This document shows positions 28,890-39,879 of a stretch of 64,000 nucleotides of DNA, one piece after another. Positions within the stretch are counted from its first letter, which is position 1. Every line of letters starts with the position of its first letter. The notes beneath the pieces were generated by a model, which saw nothing but the letters and a program-made list of their open reading frames with translations, was not told where the DNA came from and ran no database searches. The DNA is from Chaetoderma sp. LZ-2023a. Lineage: Eukaryota > Mollusca > Caudofoveata > Chaetodermatida > Chaetodermatidae. The position numbers were made by a program, and so were the translations under genes. The DNA lies in contig CM067360.1 in the NCBI GenBank assembly GCA_034401795.1, positions 49,314,573 through 49,378,572 of the forward strand, given 5' to 3'.

Positions 28890-31020
28890 TGGCCCGGTTA
28901 CCGCGGTGGGAACCACTCCGGTGTTTCACGCCGAGAGAACAGTGCCACTCTGGCACTCCTTATGTCCACCTCTATCCCTAGGTGGACCGGTGGGCGGCCG
29001 TTTGCCCGCCCACTTGCCAGAGTGGAAACGGTTGACTCAGGACCGTTTAGTCTTGCGATGGCTTTCAGTCGGGTATCGTCCCGACTGGGTGACAGGCCCG
29101 CCATCGCGACTGTCTCTCGCGCCGATCTGGACTCCTATTCCACGGGATCCGGATCAGAGGTTGTGTATAGAGGAGGAAATAAATTCCCTCATACTAAAAG
29201 AAGCCATTCAGCCGGCACAGAGGTGCCCGGGCTTCTATTCAACCCTGTTCTTAGTAACAAAAAACACCGGAGGGTGGAGGCCGATTCTCAACCTCAAGCC
29301 ATTGAACAAGTTCATAGAGACGCCCAGTTTCAAGATGGAGACTGTGCGCTCGGTGTTGGCGGGGTTAGAGCGAGGAATGTGGACAGCGTCGATAGATTTG
29401 AAGGATGCTTATTTCCACATTCCCATAGAGAGGAGTTTCCGTCGCTTCCTGAGATTTGCATTTCAGGGCCGGCGGTGGGAATTCAGGGTGTTACCCTTCG
29501 GGATTTCCACGGCTCCTCGGGTCTTCACCCGTGTGGTTCTCGCGATCACTGCATACCTCCGCAGGAGAAGCATAGCAGTCCACACGTACATAGACGACTG
29601 GCTGTTGAAAGCACACACCCGGGAATCATTGTCAGCCAATCTGGAGATTGTTTTGAAAACTCTCTCGGACTTGGGCTGGATGATCAATTTCCCGAAATCA
29701 GAGCTAACTCCATCCCAGAAGTTTGTTTACCTGGGCATGTTCTTCGATCTGGAGACGGGGTATGTGTACCCCACTCAGGAGAGGGTTCAAATACTCATCT
29801 CGGTAATACAGTCGGTGTGCGACAGTCGTCATGTCCTGGCACGGGTTTACTTGAGAATGCTGGGCTTGATGGTTTCTTTGGAACCAGTCATTCCGCAGGC
29901 CGCCTTACGCAGGCGCCCGATCCAGTTGTTTCTCATGACACAGTGGACCCAGAGTTGAGGTTCGCTGGACTCGAACGTGTCAGTATTGGCGCCTCTGATT
30001 CACCACCTGCAATGGTGGTTGAATACAGAGAATCTCTTGCCGGGGGTTTTGCTAACCCCTCCCCACCCTCAGGTGACTGTGTATACAGATGCATCGATGG
30101 AGGGGTGGGGAGCTTGTCTGGAAGAGTCCACAGTATCAGGGCTTTGGGATCTGGATCAGTCCAAGGAACATATCAATCTACTAGAGCTAAGAGCAGTAGT
30201 CCTGGGCCTGGAACATTTCTTACAGAAAGTTCAGGGCAAGATTGTTCTAATTCGTTCAGACAACTCAACAGTAGTGACTTACATAAACCGCCAGGGCGGA
30301 ACGAAGTCGCCCAGTCTCTGTATGATGACATGGAAACTGCTTTGTTGGTGCCTGGATCATGGGATCACCTTGAAAGCAGTTCATATTCCGGGGAGGTTAA
30401 ATCTGCTAGCAGACTCATTGAGCCGAAGGATGAGTGTTTTACCCACGGAATGGCAACTAAATCAATGTGTGGCGGATCGTCTGTTCGACCATTGGGGGAA
30501 ACCCAACATAGATTTGTTCGCGATGAAGAAGAATGCGAAGATGACGACGTACGTCTCTCCGATTCCAGACCCAAGCGCTTTCGCAACAGATGCGTTAGCT
30601 ATCAGCTGGGAGGGAATGTATGCATACGCATTCCCCCCAGCAATCCTGATTCCAAAGGTGCTTCAGAAAATCAGGCAGCAGGAGTGCCAAGTGCTTCTGA
30701 TCGCCCCGGATTGGCCAAGCCGATCGTGGTATACGGATCTGCTGGACCTTCTGGTCTGCAATCCGGTTCCGCTGCCTCTGATGGACAACCTTATCTTCCA
30801 GGGCAAGGCCCTTCACGACAATCCGTCAATGTTCCGATTGACTGCGTGGATGTTGTCAAGGAATCTAGAATTAAGGAGGGCTTTTCTGAGCAAGCGGCCA
30901 TGTTTATGGCCAAAGCCAGGAGGGGGTCAACCTCCAGAGCATATAATTATAAAATCAACAGATTTGCAGAATGGTGCTCAAAAAGATGTATTGATCCAAT
31001 GGAATCATCTATTCAGGTAG
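28831..31020 (+). pseudogene. DIRS-f reverse transcriptase-RNase H with one TGA
   Basis: The frame is +1 to gag. RT motifs are complete: GGWRPILNLKPLN, SIDLKDAYFHIP, LPFGISTAPRVF and YIDDWLL (tac at 29587, Asp codons 29593-29598). A TCA of the sister copy k is TGA at 29956-29958, after FLMTQWTQS, between RT and RNase H. RNase H is then open from 29959 (first ATG 29977) with YTDASMEGWG, LLELRAVV, IRSDNS and ADSLSR, ending at 31020. RT alone could still be translated. The break falls between the two domains, as in DIRS-b, although at a different codon. Confidence 0.92.
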
Positions 31021-31859
31021 TGGCTGATTTCCTCTGTCACCTATATGATGCCTATAGCCTCAAGCCTAACTCTATTGCTGGTTATAAGTCAGCTTTAATG
31101 ACTGTTATTCCTTGCTTGGCTAATAGGGGGAGTGATGAAGTAAGTACATTAAATGTATTAATTAAAGGCATGGGCAATCTAAGACCAAGGAATCCTCCAC
31201 TGATTCCGTCTTGGAGTTTATCACTGGTGCTCCAGGTACTAGGTGATAAGCCTTTTGAACCACTTAGTTCCATTTCTATGAAAATGTTAACTCTTAAAAC
31301 TGTATTTTTAATTGCTGCGGCCTCGGCGAGGCGTAGGAGTGAAATTCACGCCTTATCAGCCGAGGTTGACCGTTTTGTGGTTACAGGGGAAGGCCTTAAG
31401 CTTCTACCTAGGATTAATTTCTTGTCTAAAAATCAGTCATTGAAATATCCAGGTCAGCCTATTTTTTTGCCATCTTTAACTAGATATGATCCTAATTCTA
31501 AAGTATGGTGCCCCGTACGGGCGCTGCTCCGGTACAAACAGCGTACTTCGGAGTGGCGTACCGACCAGTCAGCGTTATGGTTGTCATATATTGAACCCCA
31601 TGGTAGGGCGTCTAAGGACACCATTTCTAGGTGGATTGTGGAATGTATTCAATTTTGTCACAAATCCGCCACCGGGCGACAGGTTGACGTGGCCAAGGCT
31701 CACAGTGTCCGCGGTGTCGTGACATCCACTGCCCTTTTTAATGGGGTCCCTGTGGATGATATTATGTCAGTGGCTCAGTGGCACTGTGAGTCAAGTTTTA
31801 CAGACCATTACCTCCGTGACACCTCTAACCCTCTCGCCTTGTCGATTTTGAAACAATAA
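28890..31859 (+). CDS. DIRS-f tyrosine recombinase, intact long frame
   Basis: Open from the codon after the gag TGA to TAA at 31857-31859; first ATG at 28962 gives 965 residues. The N-terminal ~640 residues are read from the overprinted RT-RNase H region. The C-terminal ~330 residues are the YR domain with catalytic residues intact: SARRRSEIHAL, AHSVRG (His codon 31701, Arg codon 31710), QWHCESS (Trp codon 31779) and TDHYLRD (Tyr codon 31809). It would act on the circular DNA intermediate. How it is translated (stop readthrough, splicing or internal start) cannot be told from the sequence. Confidence 0.9.
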   Translation, partial: WPGYRGGNHSGVSRRENSATLALLMSTSIPRWTGGRPFARPLARVETVDSGPFSLAMAFSRVSSRLGDRPAIATVSRADLDSYSTGSGSEVVYRGGNKFPHTKRSHSAGTEVPGLLFNPVLSNKKHRRVEADSQPQAIEQVHRDAQFQDGDCALGVGGVRARNVDSVDRFEGCLFPHSHREEFPSLPEICISGPAVGIQGVTLRDFHGSSGLHPCGSRDHCIPPQEKHSSPHVHRRLAVESTHPGIIVSQSGDCFENSLGLGLDDQFPEIRANSIPEVCLPGHVLRSGDGVCVPHSGEGSNTHLGNTVGVRQSSCPGTGLLENAGLDGFFGTSHSAGRLTQAPDPVVSHDTVDPELRFAGLERVSIGASDSPPAMVVEYRESLAGGFANPSPPSGDCVYRCIDGGVGSLSGRVHSIRALGSGSVQGTYQSTRAKSSSPGPGTFLTESSGQDCSNSFRQLNSSDLHKPPGRNEVAQSLYDDMETALLVPGSWDHLESSSYSGEVKSASRLIEPKDECFTHGMATKSMCGGSSVRPLGETQHRFVRDEEECEDDDVRLSDSRPKRFRNRCVSYQLGGNVCIRIPPSNPDSKGASENQAAGVPSASDRPGLAKPIVVYGSAGPSGLQSGSAASDGQPYLPGQGPSRQSVNVPIDCVDVVKESRIKEGFSEQAAMFMAKARRGSTSRAYNYKINRFAEWCSKRCIDPMESSIQVVADFLCHLYDAYSLKPNSIAGYKSALMTVIPCLANRGSDEVSTLNVLIKGMGNLRPRNPPLIPSWSLSLVLQVLGDKPFEPLSSISMKMLTLKTVFLIAAASARRRSEIHALSAEVDRFVVTGEGLKLLPRINFLSKNQSLKYPGQPIFLPSLTRYDPNSKVWCPVRALLRYKQRTSEWRTDQSALWLSYIEPHGRASKDTISRWIVECIQFCHKSATGRQVDVAKAHSVRGVVTSTALFNGVPVDDIMSVAQWHCESSFTDHYLRDTSNPLALSILKQ

Positions 31860-32234
31860 CCGCTTTATGTTTGTGAAGAGTGCCTCCGCATTGCTTATAT
31901 ACTTCGCCATTCAGCGACGGTGACAACCACTTGTCGGGACTGTATCATCCTTCTCTACTGGATTCATGATGACAGCTTCCTAGTACAACAAGGTCAGTCT
32001 TGTTCATGTGTTGTTCATTGTTTTGTATTGTCACGTTACCCAGTGTTATTAATATGGTGATGGTTTATGTGGGTTGTGGTTCTTTAGAGAGAGTATACGA
32101 AAATGGAGCCTTTTCGTCTCTGTCCTATAGTACTTAGCACTAGTACGAAGAGAGCGTGTAGGACATTGAGGTCATTTAATCTTCCTCCCAAGGGAGGGGG
32201 GGGAGCGCATATGACAAATCGGTCATCTCTCAGG

Positions 32235-32325
32235 CATCGGTTGTGTTATCCGATGGTTTATCAAATCCTGACTGTGTTTTCACACAGTTTCAGACGTCAT
32301 AAGTGCCTTAAACGCTTGAAAGCGT
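32235..32325 (+). other. DIRS-f 3' UTR hairpin cluster
   Basis: Same three stem-loops as in DIRS-b; the central ACTGTGT-TTTC-ACACAGT stem is at 32271-32288. Confidence 0.55.
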
Positions 32326-32386
32326 ATAGGGAAGAGCTGGTCTTTTGACCTCGCCTCCCTCCCGCCAGATTCACTTTCGAATTCTG

Positions 32387-32490
32387 GCAATATCAAAAGT
32401 ATTAGGGAGGTAAGTATACTCTTGATGTGAAATAAACGAAATCTAGGATTTCTTTTTTCACGAGAGAGTTGATACTTACCTCCCTAGATA
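32387..32490 (+). repeat. DIRS-f internal complementary region
   Basis: Left-end inverse joined to right-end inverse at TGTGAAA|TAAACG (32426-32438), as in DIRS-b. Confidence 0.93.
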
Positions 32491-32549
32491 CTGACCCGGC
32501 CTCTCCGCCCCACAGAGGCTCGGTCTTCAGGCTCTTGGTAGTTGCATGT

Positions 32550-32769
32550 GTTAGCCAATAAATGAGCCAGAGGAAGTAGTAGTCGGCGCATGCGCGGTGG
32601 TGGGGCGACCATCCGCCGGACTACCTCTGACTCCCTGCCCAGTTGGGGCACCTAACTGTTTTTAATCTGAGTGTTTTATTGAGTGAAAGCCGATATTTAG
32701 CAATATCAAAAGTATTAGGGAGGTAAGTATCAACTCTCTCGTGAAAAAAGAAATCCTAGATTTCGTTTA
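32550..32769 (+). repeat. DIRS-f right inverted terminal repeat and terminus
   Basis: Inverse of the left repeat followed by the right-end extension and terminal CGTTTA (32764-32769). DIRS-e resumes at 32770. Confidence 0.92.
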
Positions 32770-32843
32770 TTCAGGCTTAAGGCTTTTCTGAGCTGTTTAA
32801 TCGTTTAATTAATATATTAGAAGTGTTTTATTAACCTGGAGTG

Positions 32844-32894
32844 ATGGCAGATCGGATTATTTCGCCGGAGGAGCGCCCAGGACCTAGCCATCAG
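32844..32894 (+). CDS. DIRS-e leader exon (17 codons)
   Basis: Encodes MADRIISPEERPGPSHQ and ends CAG|GTGACT. Sequence differs from DIRS-f, yet length, phase and donor are the same. A CCACAG|GTATGT doublet follows at 33034-33045, and the acceptor TTTCAG ends at 33669. Confidence 0.65.
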
Positions 32895-33680
32895 GTGACT
32901 TCTAGTATATTTTAGCGAGTTTATCCCGTAGTAATGTGTTTCCGGGACTCGCGTTTATCATGATAAGCGCCTAAAATAATTAGTTTATTTCAAAATGGCG
33001 CTATGAAATGCTAATCTCTCTTTGTGTTTATGTCCACAGGTATGTACCTTCGGTTGTTTAGGACATCACATTATCAGAGAGTTGGTTTTTCTCTCCACCA
33101 AGGTTCCATTTCCTACTAACATTGTTAGGTTTTCTAACCAAAAATTATGCCCAGTGAGTTGGAGGCCTCGGATGAAGGTCTTCTCACTTTGCCCTCTTGG
33201 TCCGCTTCCTTCCCCCTAAGGTGGAGAGAGTTAAGAGGTCATAAGGTTGGTGGAGCGTCCGGTTCATCAGAGCAGATGGTTTGTCTATGCTAAAGACTCA
33301 GGTACTCTAGTTATGATATGAGGCTTTTCAATTATATTTGAAAATATTTATAAAATCTTACTGCCATTTATCACTGTTTATCTGATGTTTGTATGGTCTG
33401 TATAAACTATCCTGTCTAGTTAGGATGTTCTGGATATGATTACAATTCATCCTTACACCTGGAGGTTTTGTTTCGGATCGATTTAACTTCTTATTTTTGA
33501 AGTTATGATGTCATAATCAGCCGTGCGCCTTACTGTCAGTTATAAGTTTTGTCCAACGCTGATTTATTATTATTAGCTTGGGTTTTTATGGCCCCTTCTT
33601 GTTTATTTTCATGTTGAGTTTTAATTCAATATCTGTAATACTTATTGTCTGTCCTCTGGTGTGTTTCAGAGGCCTGGTTG

Positions 33681-34007
33681 ATATTTTTTTCAAAATTAGA
33701 AGTTGTAGTAGCTTCTTTGCACTCTTCTGGACTGCCCTAGCTGAGACTTGAGGCTGACACAGGTCTGGTGGGTGTTGCATCCCCTTTTTCGACAGCCCTC
33801 TGGATTTCGTGCGAACAAAAGAGGGGGAGGGGAGAGCGCGGTCTAGACCATGGAAGTTTAGCACTATGAGTCAGATGGGACACAGTATGGGCAGGACCAG
33901 GAGTGTGGAGTTTTAATTGTTTATTTTGAGCTAGACTAGATAACAGACATTATCATAATAGTACATCTGGTAAGTATTAAGAATTCTTGTAGAAAGGATG
34001 CTTTTTT
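33681..34007 (+). mobile_element. DIRS-g, internally deleted 3' end of a c-type DIRS element
   Basis: Matches DIRS-c from about 19818 to its right terminus (AAAATTAGAAGTTGTAGTAG at the start, GGATGCTTTTTT at the end). The part corresponding to about 20020-20355 of DIRS-c, which includes the ICR, is missing. It lies just after the gag acceptor of DIRS-e and replaces the Cys/His module, so insertion was followed by deletion. Confidence 0.75.
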
Positions 34008-35812
34008 GAGTCCGCTATGGATATGGAGGCCTTCCGTATTGAGATGATGGGAGAGATGAAGAGGACAATTAAAGATTTTGTCCCAGTGTTGCTTCGTGGC
34101 ATGCTTCCTGGTCCAAATCTTTCGTTGTCCTCTTCGTCTGCTCCGGAGCAGATAATCCCCGCCTCTGAATCGGTACTATTTAGGGATCTTTCAGTTTTCA
34201 ACCATGATTCAGAGGTGACCATAATAGAGGGTGAAATCCACGGTAAGAACACTGGCAGCAGGCTTGCAGTGCCGGTTGTTCGTGGTCAGGTGTCGCTGGA
34301 ACATGCCTGCTTATCAGGCCAGGATTATCTGCACCCTGCTGGTACCAGTTCCTCCTATGGTACCTCTCCTGGCCAGTCCGGGTTAGCATTCTTTGCTAAC
34401 CTGGAGTCTAATCTTTCTGGCCAGGAAGAAGAGGATTATCTGCTGGGTTTTCCCGTGCCCATGGACATTGACGTACGTGCACCCCTCGCGGGGAACACGG
34501 GCGACATTGTCCACGGTACTACTCACGCAGGAGTAGCATTCACAGCGCAGAAGGTAGCCCGGGCTGGTTCTGATGGCCAGTTTTACTGCATACCTCATCT
34601 TGCCGATGGTGTAGCAGGTGCTGGCCAGGGCTGTGGTGTGGCAAAACCTTTCCCACGCAATACCACGGCGCCTGCTCCTGGTCGAACCAGTCAGTTTGTC
34701 ATTCCTGTTCTTTCAGGCCTGCATGCTTTCTTGGCTTGCCAGGCGTATCAGTTCCACCAGCCACATACACACCTGTGATTGCTCAGGAGGATGATGAAGG
34801 CCCTTGTCTTGTAGAGCGTTCACAGGTGGCCATGGAGGAAGACTGGTCTGACGCTTGTCAGTGGCTAATCAACGTCAGGCCAGATCTTGCCGTGGATCAG
34901 TCGGCCAGTCAACGGGACCAGCGCCCGTGGCTGGCAGGAAAGCCGACTGTTACCGCTATGCCATCTTTGCCGTTAGCTGATCATATTGTTGATATGTTCA
35001 CTGCGGCGGAGACATCCATTAAGGCACATGGACATTTAGCGAAGGCCCCCCGCGAAGTGGCAAAGCGGTGCCGTATTACAGCTGATCAATATCAGCTATA
35101 CGGTGTAGTACCGAAGCCAAGCACTGATGACCATGCTGCGCTGGGTGAAGATACGCGGCCAGGTTTCCGGTCTGACACGGGAGCACTGTGTTCGAACGTT
35201 TTGCGTTCGGCTAACACCGCATTACGTGATGCGGAAGAGAGTTCGAGGGCGTCTATTTCAGCGCTTTCGCATGTCTCACAGTTGTTACAAGGGGTAGTAA
35301 CGGCATCCGCATTACGTCGGCCTAGTCAGGTGACTGTCCAGAGAGCCATCCAAGATGGAATTAACTTGGCTTTAGACTGTTTAACCCGGTCTGTAACCAG
35401 GAGTGTCCAGGCGAGGCGCACGTTTGCTCTTGACAACTTGTGCCCGTCCCAGGATTTGTATAATAGGCTGCTGCGTACGCCTATGACAGGTCCTGGACTT
35501 TTTGGAGGTGAGGGATGTAAGCATCCCCAGGAGACGGTTACCCTGGTCAATAACCAGAGGGAATTACGTGAGCAATTTGAAGTGCTCCGTAGAGAGCGCA
35601 TTCGCGCAGCTCCCCCTGCGTATCATCCCCTGCAGGCTCGAGGTGGCGGTGGCCAGGTCAGAGGCCAGCCACCGGCGCAGCATCGGCAACGGCCGCGTGC
35701 GCTTCGTCCAGCAGCGAGGGGGGGGCGCAGGCTCCTCCGGAGCAGCCAGGCAGGCAGCCGCCCGCGCACCGTGGTGTGCGGGCCGTGGTGCGCGAGGATC
35801 TGGTCGTGGTAA
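34008..35812 (+). pseudogene. DIRS-e gag-like ORF1, degenerate
   Basis: Resumes at MDMEAFRIEMMGEMKRTIKD (34017). The frame shifts near 34731-34740, where one base is missing against the sister copies, and continues from 34736 with MPSLPLADHIVDMF and NRLLRTPMTGPGLFGGEG. The Cys/His module is lost. The RG-rich tail is read in another frame. Confidence 0.82.
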
Positions 35813-37891
35813 TCGTACCTGACAGGGTGATTACCACAGTAAGAGCTACCCCAGTGCATCTGCACCAGGAGACAGTGCCACTCTTGCGCTTCTTATGTCC
35901 ACCTCTCTCCCTAGGTGGCCCAGTGGGAGGCCGATTGGCCAACCACATGCAAGAGTGGGAACGGTTGACTCAGGACCGTTTAGTCTTGCGATGGCTTTCA
36001 GTCGGGTATCATCCCGACTGGATAACAGGCCCACCATCACGACTGTCTCTGGTGCCGGTCTGGACTCAAATTCCAAGAGATCCAGATCAGCGGTTGTGTA
36101 TAGAGGAGGAAATAAATTCCCTCATACTCAAGGAAGCGATTCAGCCGGTGCAAAATTGCCCAGGCTTCTATTCAACCGTGTTCTTGGTAACGAAAAGCAC
36201 TGGAGGGTGGAGACCAATTCTCAACCTCAAGCCATTGAACAAGTTCATAGACACACCCAGTTTCAATAGATTTGAAGGATGCTTATTTCCACATTCCAAT
36301 AGCGAGGAGTTTCCGTCGCTTCCTGAGGCATTCCAGGGCAGACAGTGGGAATTCAGGGTGTTACCCTTCGGAATTTCCACGGCTCCTCGGGTCTTCACCA
36401 GGGTGGTTCTTGAGATAACAGTATACCTCCGCAGGAGAAGCATAGCAGTCCACACGTACATAGACGACTGGCTGTTAAAAGCACACAACCAGGATAGTTT
36501 ATCACCAAATCTGGAGATAGTTTTGAAAACTCTCACAGATTTAGGCTGGATAATAAATTTTCAAAAATCAGAGCTGACTCCATCCCAGAAGTTTGTTTAC
36601 CTGGGAATGTTCTTCGATCTGGAGATAGGATATGTTTATCCTACTCAGGAGAGAGTACAGATACTCAATTCAGTAATACAGTCAGTGTGCAATAGTCGTC
36701 ATGTCCTGGCACGGGTTTATCTGAGAATGCTGGGATTGATGGTTTCTTTGGAACCAGTCATTCCTCAGGCGGCCTTACGCAGGTGGCCGATCAAGTTATT
36801 TCTCATGACACAATGGACCCAGAGTACAGGTTCACTGGACTCGAGCGTGTCAGTGTTGGAGCCTCTAGTTCATCACCTTCAATGGTGGTTGAAGACAGAG
36901 AATCTCTTGGCGGGGGTGATGTTAACCCCTCCTCACCCTCAGTTAATGATGTATACAGATGCATCGATGGAGGGGTGGGGGGGCTTGCCTGGAAGAATCC
37001 ACGAGATCAGGGATTTGGAATCTGGAACAGTCAAAGGAACATATCAATCTAATGGAATTACGAGCAGTAGTCCTGGGCCTGGAACATTTCTTACAGAAAG
37101 TTCAGGGCAAGAGTGTTCTAATTCGATCAGACAACTCAACAGTAGTGACTTACATAAACCGCCAGGGTGGAACGAAGTCGCCCAGTCTCTGTATGATGAC
37201 TTGGAAACTGCTTTGTTGGTGCCTGGATCACAGGATAACCGTGAAGGCAGTTCATATTCTGGGAAGGTTAAATCCCTTAGCAGACTCATTGAGCTGAAGG
37301 ATGAGTGTTTTACCTACGGAATGGCAACTAAATCAATGTGTGGCGGATCGTCTGTTCGACCACTGGGGGAAACCCAACATAGATTTATTCGCAACGAAGA
37401 AAAATGAGAAGATGACGACGTATGTCTCTCCGATTCCAGACCCAAGCGCTTTCTCAACAGATGCGTTAGCTATCAGCTGGGTGGGAATGTATGCATACGC
37501 ATTCCCTCCAGCAATCCTGATTCCAAATATTCTTCAGAAAATCAGACAGGAGTGCCAAGTGCTTCTGATCGCCCCAAATTGGCCAAGCCGATCATGGTAT
37601 ACGGATCTGCTGGACCTTCTGGTCTGCAATCCGGTTCCTCTGCCTCCGATGGACAATATTATCTTCCAGGGCAAGAACCTTCACAACAATCCGTCAATGT
37701 TCCAATTGACTGCGTGGATGTTGTCAAGGAATCTAGAATTAAGGAGGGCTTTTCTGAGCAAGCAGCCATGTTCATGGCAAAAGCCAGGAGGGGGCCAACC
37801 TCCAGAGCATATAATTATAAAATCAACAGATTTGCAGAATGGTGCTCAAAAAGATGTATTAATCCAATGGATTCATCTATTCAGGTATTAG
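35776..37891 (+). pseudogene. DIRS-e reverse transcriptase-RNase H, degenerate
   Basis: GGWRPILNLKPLN and YIDDWLL remain, but a deletion near 36268 removes motif A (the SIDLKDAYF segment), leaving a short out-of-frame stretch before a second small deletion restores the frame. RT is therefore catalytically dead. An extra G in the run at about 36978 shifts RNase H to the frame 36959-37297 (IRSDNSTVVTYINRQ visible). Confidence 0.85.
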
Positions 37892-38707
37892 CCGATTTCC
37901 TCTGTCACCTGTATGATGCCTATAGCCTCAAGCCTAACTCTATTGCTGGCTATAAGTCAGCTTTAATGACAGTTATCCCTTGCTTGGCTAATAGGGGAAG
38001 TGATGAAGTAAATACATTAAATACTTTAATCAAAGGCATGGGCAATCTAAGACCAAGGAATCCCCTAGTGATTACGTCTTGGAGTTTATCACTAGTGCTT
38101 CACGTGCTAGCTGATAGGCCGTTTGAAAATGTTGACGCTTAAAACTGTATTTTTAATTGGTGCGGCCTCGGCTAGGCATAGGAGTGAGATTCATGCCTTG
38201 TCAGCTGAGGCAGACCGTTTTGTGGTTACAGGGGAAGGTCTTAGGCTTCTACCCAGGATAAATTTCATGGCGAAAAACCAGTCTGAAATATCCGGGTCAA
38301 CCGATAATTTTACCAGCTTTGACTAGGTTTGATCCTAATTCAAAACTATGGTGTCCAGTCCGCGCATTAATCTGGTACAAACAACGTACTCAAGATTGGC
38401 GGACGGACCCAACAGCGTTATGGTTGTCATATATTGAGCCCCATGGCAGGGCGTCAAAGGACACCATTTCCAGGTGGATTGTAGTGTATTCAATTTTGCC
38501 ATAAATCTGCCACAGGTAAACAAGTTGACATGGCCAAGGCTCACAGCGTCCGGGGTATAGTGGCTTCCACTGCCCTATTTAATGGGGTAGCTGTGGATGA
38601 CATTATGTCAGTAGCTCAGTGGCACTGTGAGTCAAGTTTTACCGACCATTATCCATTATCTCCATGACACCTCGAATCCTCTCGCCTTATCGATTTTGAA
38701 ACGCTAA
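37680..38707 (+). pseudogene. DIRS-e tyrosine recombinase, degenerate
   Basis: Starts with NVPIDCVDVVKESRIKEGF. A deletion near 38125 removes the stretch before MLTLKTVFLI, and further shifts follow near 38290 and 38480. The His-x-x-Arg region (AHSVRG) and the Trp/His region remain, and the region around the Tyr has a small duplication (CATTATCCATTATCTCC). Ends with TAA at 38705-38707. Confidence 0.82.
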
Positions 38708-39253
38708 TCTAGGTGTACATATTTTGATGAGGTATCCTCATTTTTTATATATTTCACATTTAATCAATGGAAACATCTACTTTATGGGCTGCATTAGTCT
38801 TCACCAATGGGGAGATGATGACAGCGCCAATCTTCCACAAGGTCAGTCTTGTGTGTGTTGTCCATGGTTTTTTGTAATGTCACGTGACCCTTCGTTTTTA
38901 ATATGGTGATGGTACGTGTTTTATGGGGTTCATTATTGAGAGTATACGAAAATGTAGCCTTTTCGTTTAATGTCCTATAGTACATGGCACTTGTACGTAG
39001 AGAGAATATGGGACATTGAGGTCATTCAGTCTTCCTCCCAAGAGGTGGGGGTGGGGGGGGGGGGGGGAAGCGCTTATGACGTTTGGTCATCTCTCAGTCA
39101 TCGGTTTGTGTTAGCCGATGTTTTTCCTATTTATTCCTGATTGTGTTTCCACACAATTTCAGAAGTTTAAGTGCCTTAATCGCAGAAAAGCACATAGGGA
39201 AGAGCTGGTCTTTTGACCTCGCCTCCCTCCCGCCAAATTCACTGACAAATTCG

Positions 39254-39353
39254 GGCAATATCAAAGAGTATTAGGGAGGTAAGTATACTCTTGAAGTGAA
39301 ATAAACGAAATCACGGATTTTTTTTCACGAGAGTTGATACTTACCTCCCTAAT
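39254..39353 (+). repeat. DIRS-e internal complementary region
   Basis: Left-end inverse with the CTTGAAGTGAA variant that matches the TTTCACTTCAAG terminus of this subfamily, joined to TAAACGAAATCACGG, the inverse of its right end. A G-run lies upstream at about 39045-39067 and the ATTGTGT/ACACAAT hairpin at 39140-39157. Confidence 0.88.
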
Positions 39354-39414
39354 ACGGACCCGGCCTCCGCCCCACAGAGGCTCGGTCTTCAGGCTCTTGT
39401 AAAGTTGCATAGTG

Positions 39415-39625
39415 TCAGCCAATAAATTAGTCAGAGGAAGTACTAGTCGGCGCATGCGCGGTGGTGGGGCTAGCATCTGCCAGACTGTAATCTGACCCAG
39501 TAGGGGCACATAACTTTTTTAATCTGAGGTTTTATTGAGTGAAAGCCGATATTTAGCAATATCAAAGAGTATTAGGGAGGTAAGTATCAACTCTCTCGTG
39601 TAAAAAGAAATCCGTGATTTCGTTT
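39415..39625 (+). repeat. DIRS-e right inverted terminal repeat and terminus
   Basis: Contains GCGCATGCGCGGTGGTGGGG and GGGAGGTAAGTATCAAC and ends ATTTCGTTT at 39625; the next base is C instead of the usual A. Confidence 0.85.
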
Positions 39626-39879
39626 CTTCTGCGGCTGTAGTAGTAGAAACATCCTACACCTGCAGTCAGTCCTTCGCTTTTGCCCGCTGCATGTTGTCCT
39701 CGGCTAAAATCTTTGGCTTCTTCAGGTCCATTCTTGAGGTCACCTCGTAGCACACTTAAAAGATTTATGCAGTGATGTCATCTCCTGGCTGTGTATTTGT
39801 TGGCTCACATTAGGCCGAATTCCAAGGCTCTCAATCACATATGACACCATCCTATATTTCGTTGCTTATGTTTACTGGT
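39626..39879. other. HSD17B4 intron, no feature recognised
   Basis: Unique-looking sequence between the DIRS-e terminus and the minisatellite. I see nothing coding on either strand. Confidence 0.55.

Larger units (their letters stand above)
25741..32769 (+). mobile_element. DIRS-f, full-length and nearly intact DIRS retrotransposon (7029 bp)
   Basis: Complete element from TTTCACATCAAGAG to CGTTTA, inserted in the 5' untranslated part of DIRS-e. The leader exon, gag and YR frames are open; the only coding lesion I see is a TGA in the RT-RNase H frame at 29956-29958. It is very close to DIRS-b over its whole length, including inverted repeats and ICR. It is the best candidate in the window for a recently mobile copy. 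Confidence 0.95.
25530..39625 (+). mobile_element. DIRS-e, degenerate DIRS element split by DIRS-f
   Basis: Left part 25530-25740 (terminus TTTCACTTCAAGAG and left inverted repeat), right part 32770-39625. Between them lies DIRS-f at 25741-32769. The right part holds the leader exon, intron, gag, RT-RNase H, YR, 3' UTR, an ICR and a right terminus CGTTT (39621-39625). All frames are broken. An inserted piece of a c-type element (33681-34007) replaces the Cys/His part of gag. The right terminus might alternatively belong to DIRS-d after recombination. Confidence 0.82.
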
